Of a stretch of DNA of 6,125 nucleotides, positions 5,674-6,125 are shown one piece after another. How positions within the stretch are numbered: position 1 is the first letter of the stretch; each line of letters starts with the position of its first letter. Origin of the DNA: Candidatus Nesterenkonia stercoripullorum (GTDB lineage: Bacteria > Actinomycetota > Actinomycetes > Actinomycetales > Micrococcaceae). A program made the translations under genes and the position numbers. The notes under the pieces were generated by a model that worked only from the letters and a program-made list of their open reading frames with translations, was not told the DNA's origin and did no database searches. Location: assembly GCA_019114115.1 (NCBI GenBank), contig DXGD01000400.1, positions 1 through 6,125 on the forward strand, in the 5' to 3' direction.

Positions 5674-6125
5674 ATGGCGGGAATCACGCGAACCCCTCGG
5701 GCCAAGTGGATTGAGGCAGGCTTGAGCGCCCTCACCACTGGTGGGCCCCGAGCAGTGCGCATCGAGGCGTTGGCACAGGACCTGGGTGTCTCGAAGGGCG
5801 GCTTCTACGGATTCTTCCCGAATCGGGATGCGCTGCTGCAGGAGATGCTCGACACGTGGGAGCGCGAAAGCATCGACGACGTGCTCGACGCCGTCTCCGA
5901 CGAGGAGGATCCGAGGGCCAGGGCACACCGACTGGGGATGCTCACCTTCGCTGAGGAGCGCCTGCCCCTCGAGTTCGCGGTACGCGCTTGGGCGCAGCAC
6001 GACGAGTCAGTGACCACCCGCCTGCGACGCGTCGACAGCAGGAGGATGGATGCACTCCGGGAGGTGATCAGCTCCTTCTGCGACGACCCGCAAGAGGTCG
6101 AGGCGCGCTGCTTGCTGGCCTTCTG
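5674..6125 (+). CDS. TetR/AcrR-family transcriptional regulator, 3' end cut by the window
   Basis: The frame from the ATG at 5674 is open for 150 codons to the window edge. The N-terminal DNA-binding domain is clear: a first helix at about residues 8–20, then AVRIEALAQDLGVSKGGFYG (27–46) as the helix-turn-helix, and FFPNRDALLQEML (47–59) as the usual closing segment. The C-terminal ligand and dimer part includes LEFAVRAWAQHDESVTTRLR (99–118) and RVDSRRMDALREVISSF (119–135), a pattern common in one TetR subgroup. Perhaps 30–50 residues are missing. The start is supported by AGGAG (5664–5668), five bases upstream. The inducer and target genes are not in view; the target could be the gene downstream. 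A palindrome upstream suggests self-repression. It is separated from the housekeeping genes by the tRNA terminator. Confidence 0.9.
   Translation, partial: MAGITRTPRAKWIEAGLSALTTGGPRAVRIEALAQDLGVSKGGFYGFFPNRDALLQEMLDTWERESIDDVLDAVSDEEDPRARAHRLGMLTFAEERLPLEFAVRAWAQHDESVTTRLRRVDSRRMDALREVISSFCDDPQEVEARCLLAF

Noticed and set aside
1..6125. CRISPR arrays, insertion sequences and phage genes
   Set aside because: No spaced direct repeats, transposase, integrase or phage protein signatures were seen on either strand.

Overview
The window is a stretch of a high-GC chromosome that looks like an actinobacterium of the order Micrococcales, probably a relative of Arthrobacter, Nesterenkonia or Kocuria. 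Three things suggest this: strongly GC-biased third codon positions, ATGA stop/start overlaps between genes, and the gene order obg–proB–proA–nadD–rsfS followed by a tRNA-Ala. The genus is an inference. All recognised genes lie on the + strand.

Bases 1–3045 hold the 3' end of obg (the C-terminal OCT domain and its basic tail), then proB and proA, the first two enzymes of proline synthesis from glutamate. obg and proB overlap by ATGA, and proB and proA are 9 bp apart, so they are probably co-transcribed. A strong stem-loop (3028–3060) carries the proA stop codon in its loop. An 89-bp gap follows, with a palindromic promoter-like -10 (3062–3079) and a second hairpin (3091–3110). This gap is the most likely break between the obg-proBA unit and the next unit.

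Bases 3135–5166 form a second tight gene group. It contains a 61-residue single-pass membrane protein, nadD (NAD synthesis), a 236-residue charged, low-complexity protein with a C-terminal membrane anchor, and rsfS (ribosomal silencing factor). The two membrane proteins have no recognised function.

Bases 5167–5400 hold a tRNA-Ala(GGC) gene with its own probable promoter and a strong intrinsic terminator. Bases 5388–5673 are apparently non-coding. The window closes with the first 150 residues of a TetR-family regulator (5674 to the end), preceded by an imperfect palindrome that may be its operator.

Most of the window is ordinary conserved housekeeping DNA. I do not see a previously undescribed defence, mobile or biosynthetic system. 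The parts worth a second look are the structured proA/nadD gap, the two uncharacterised membrane proteins, and the tRNA-to-TetR junction.
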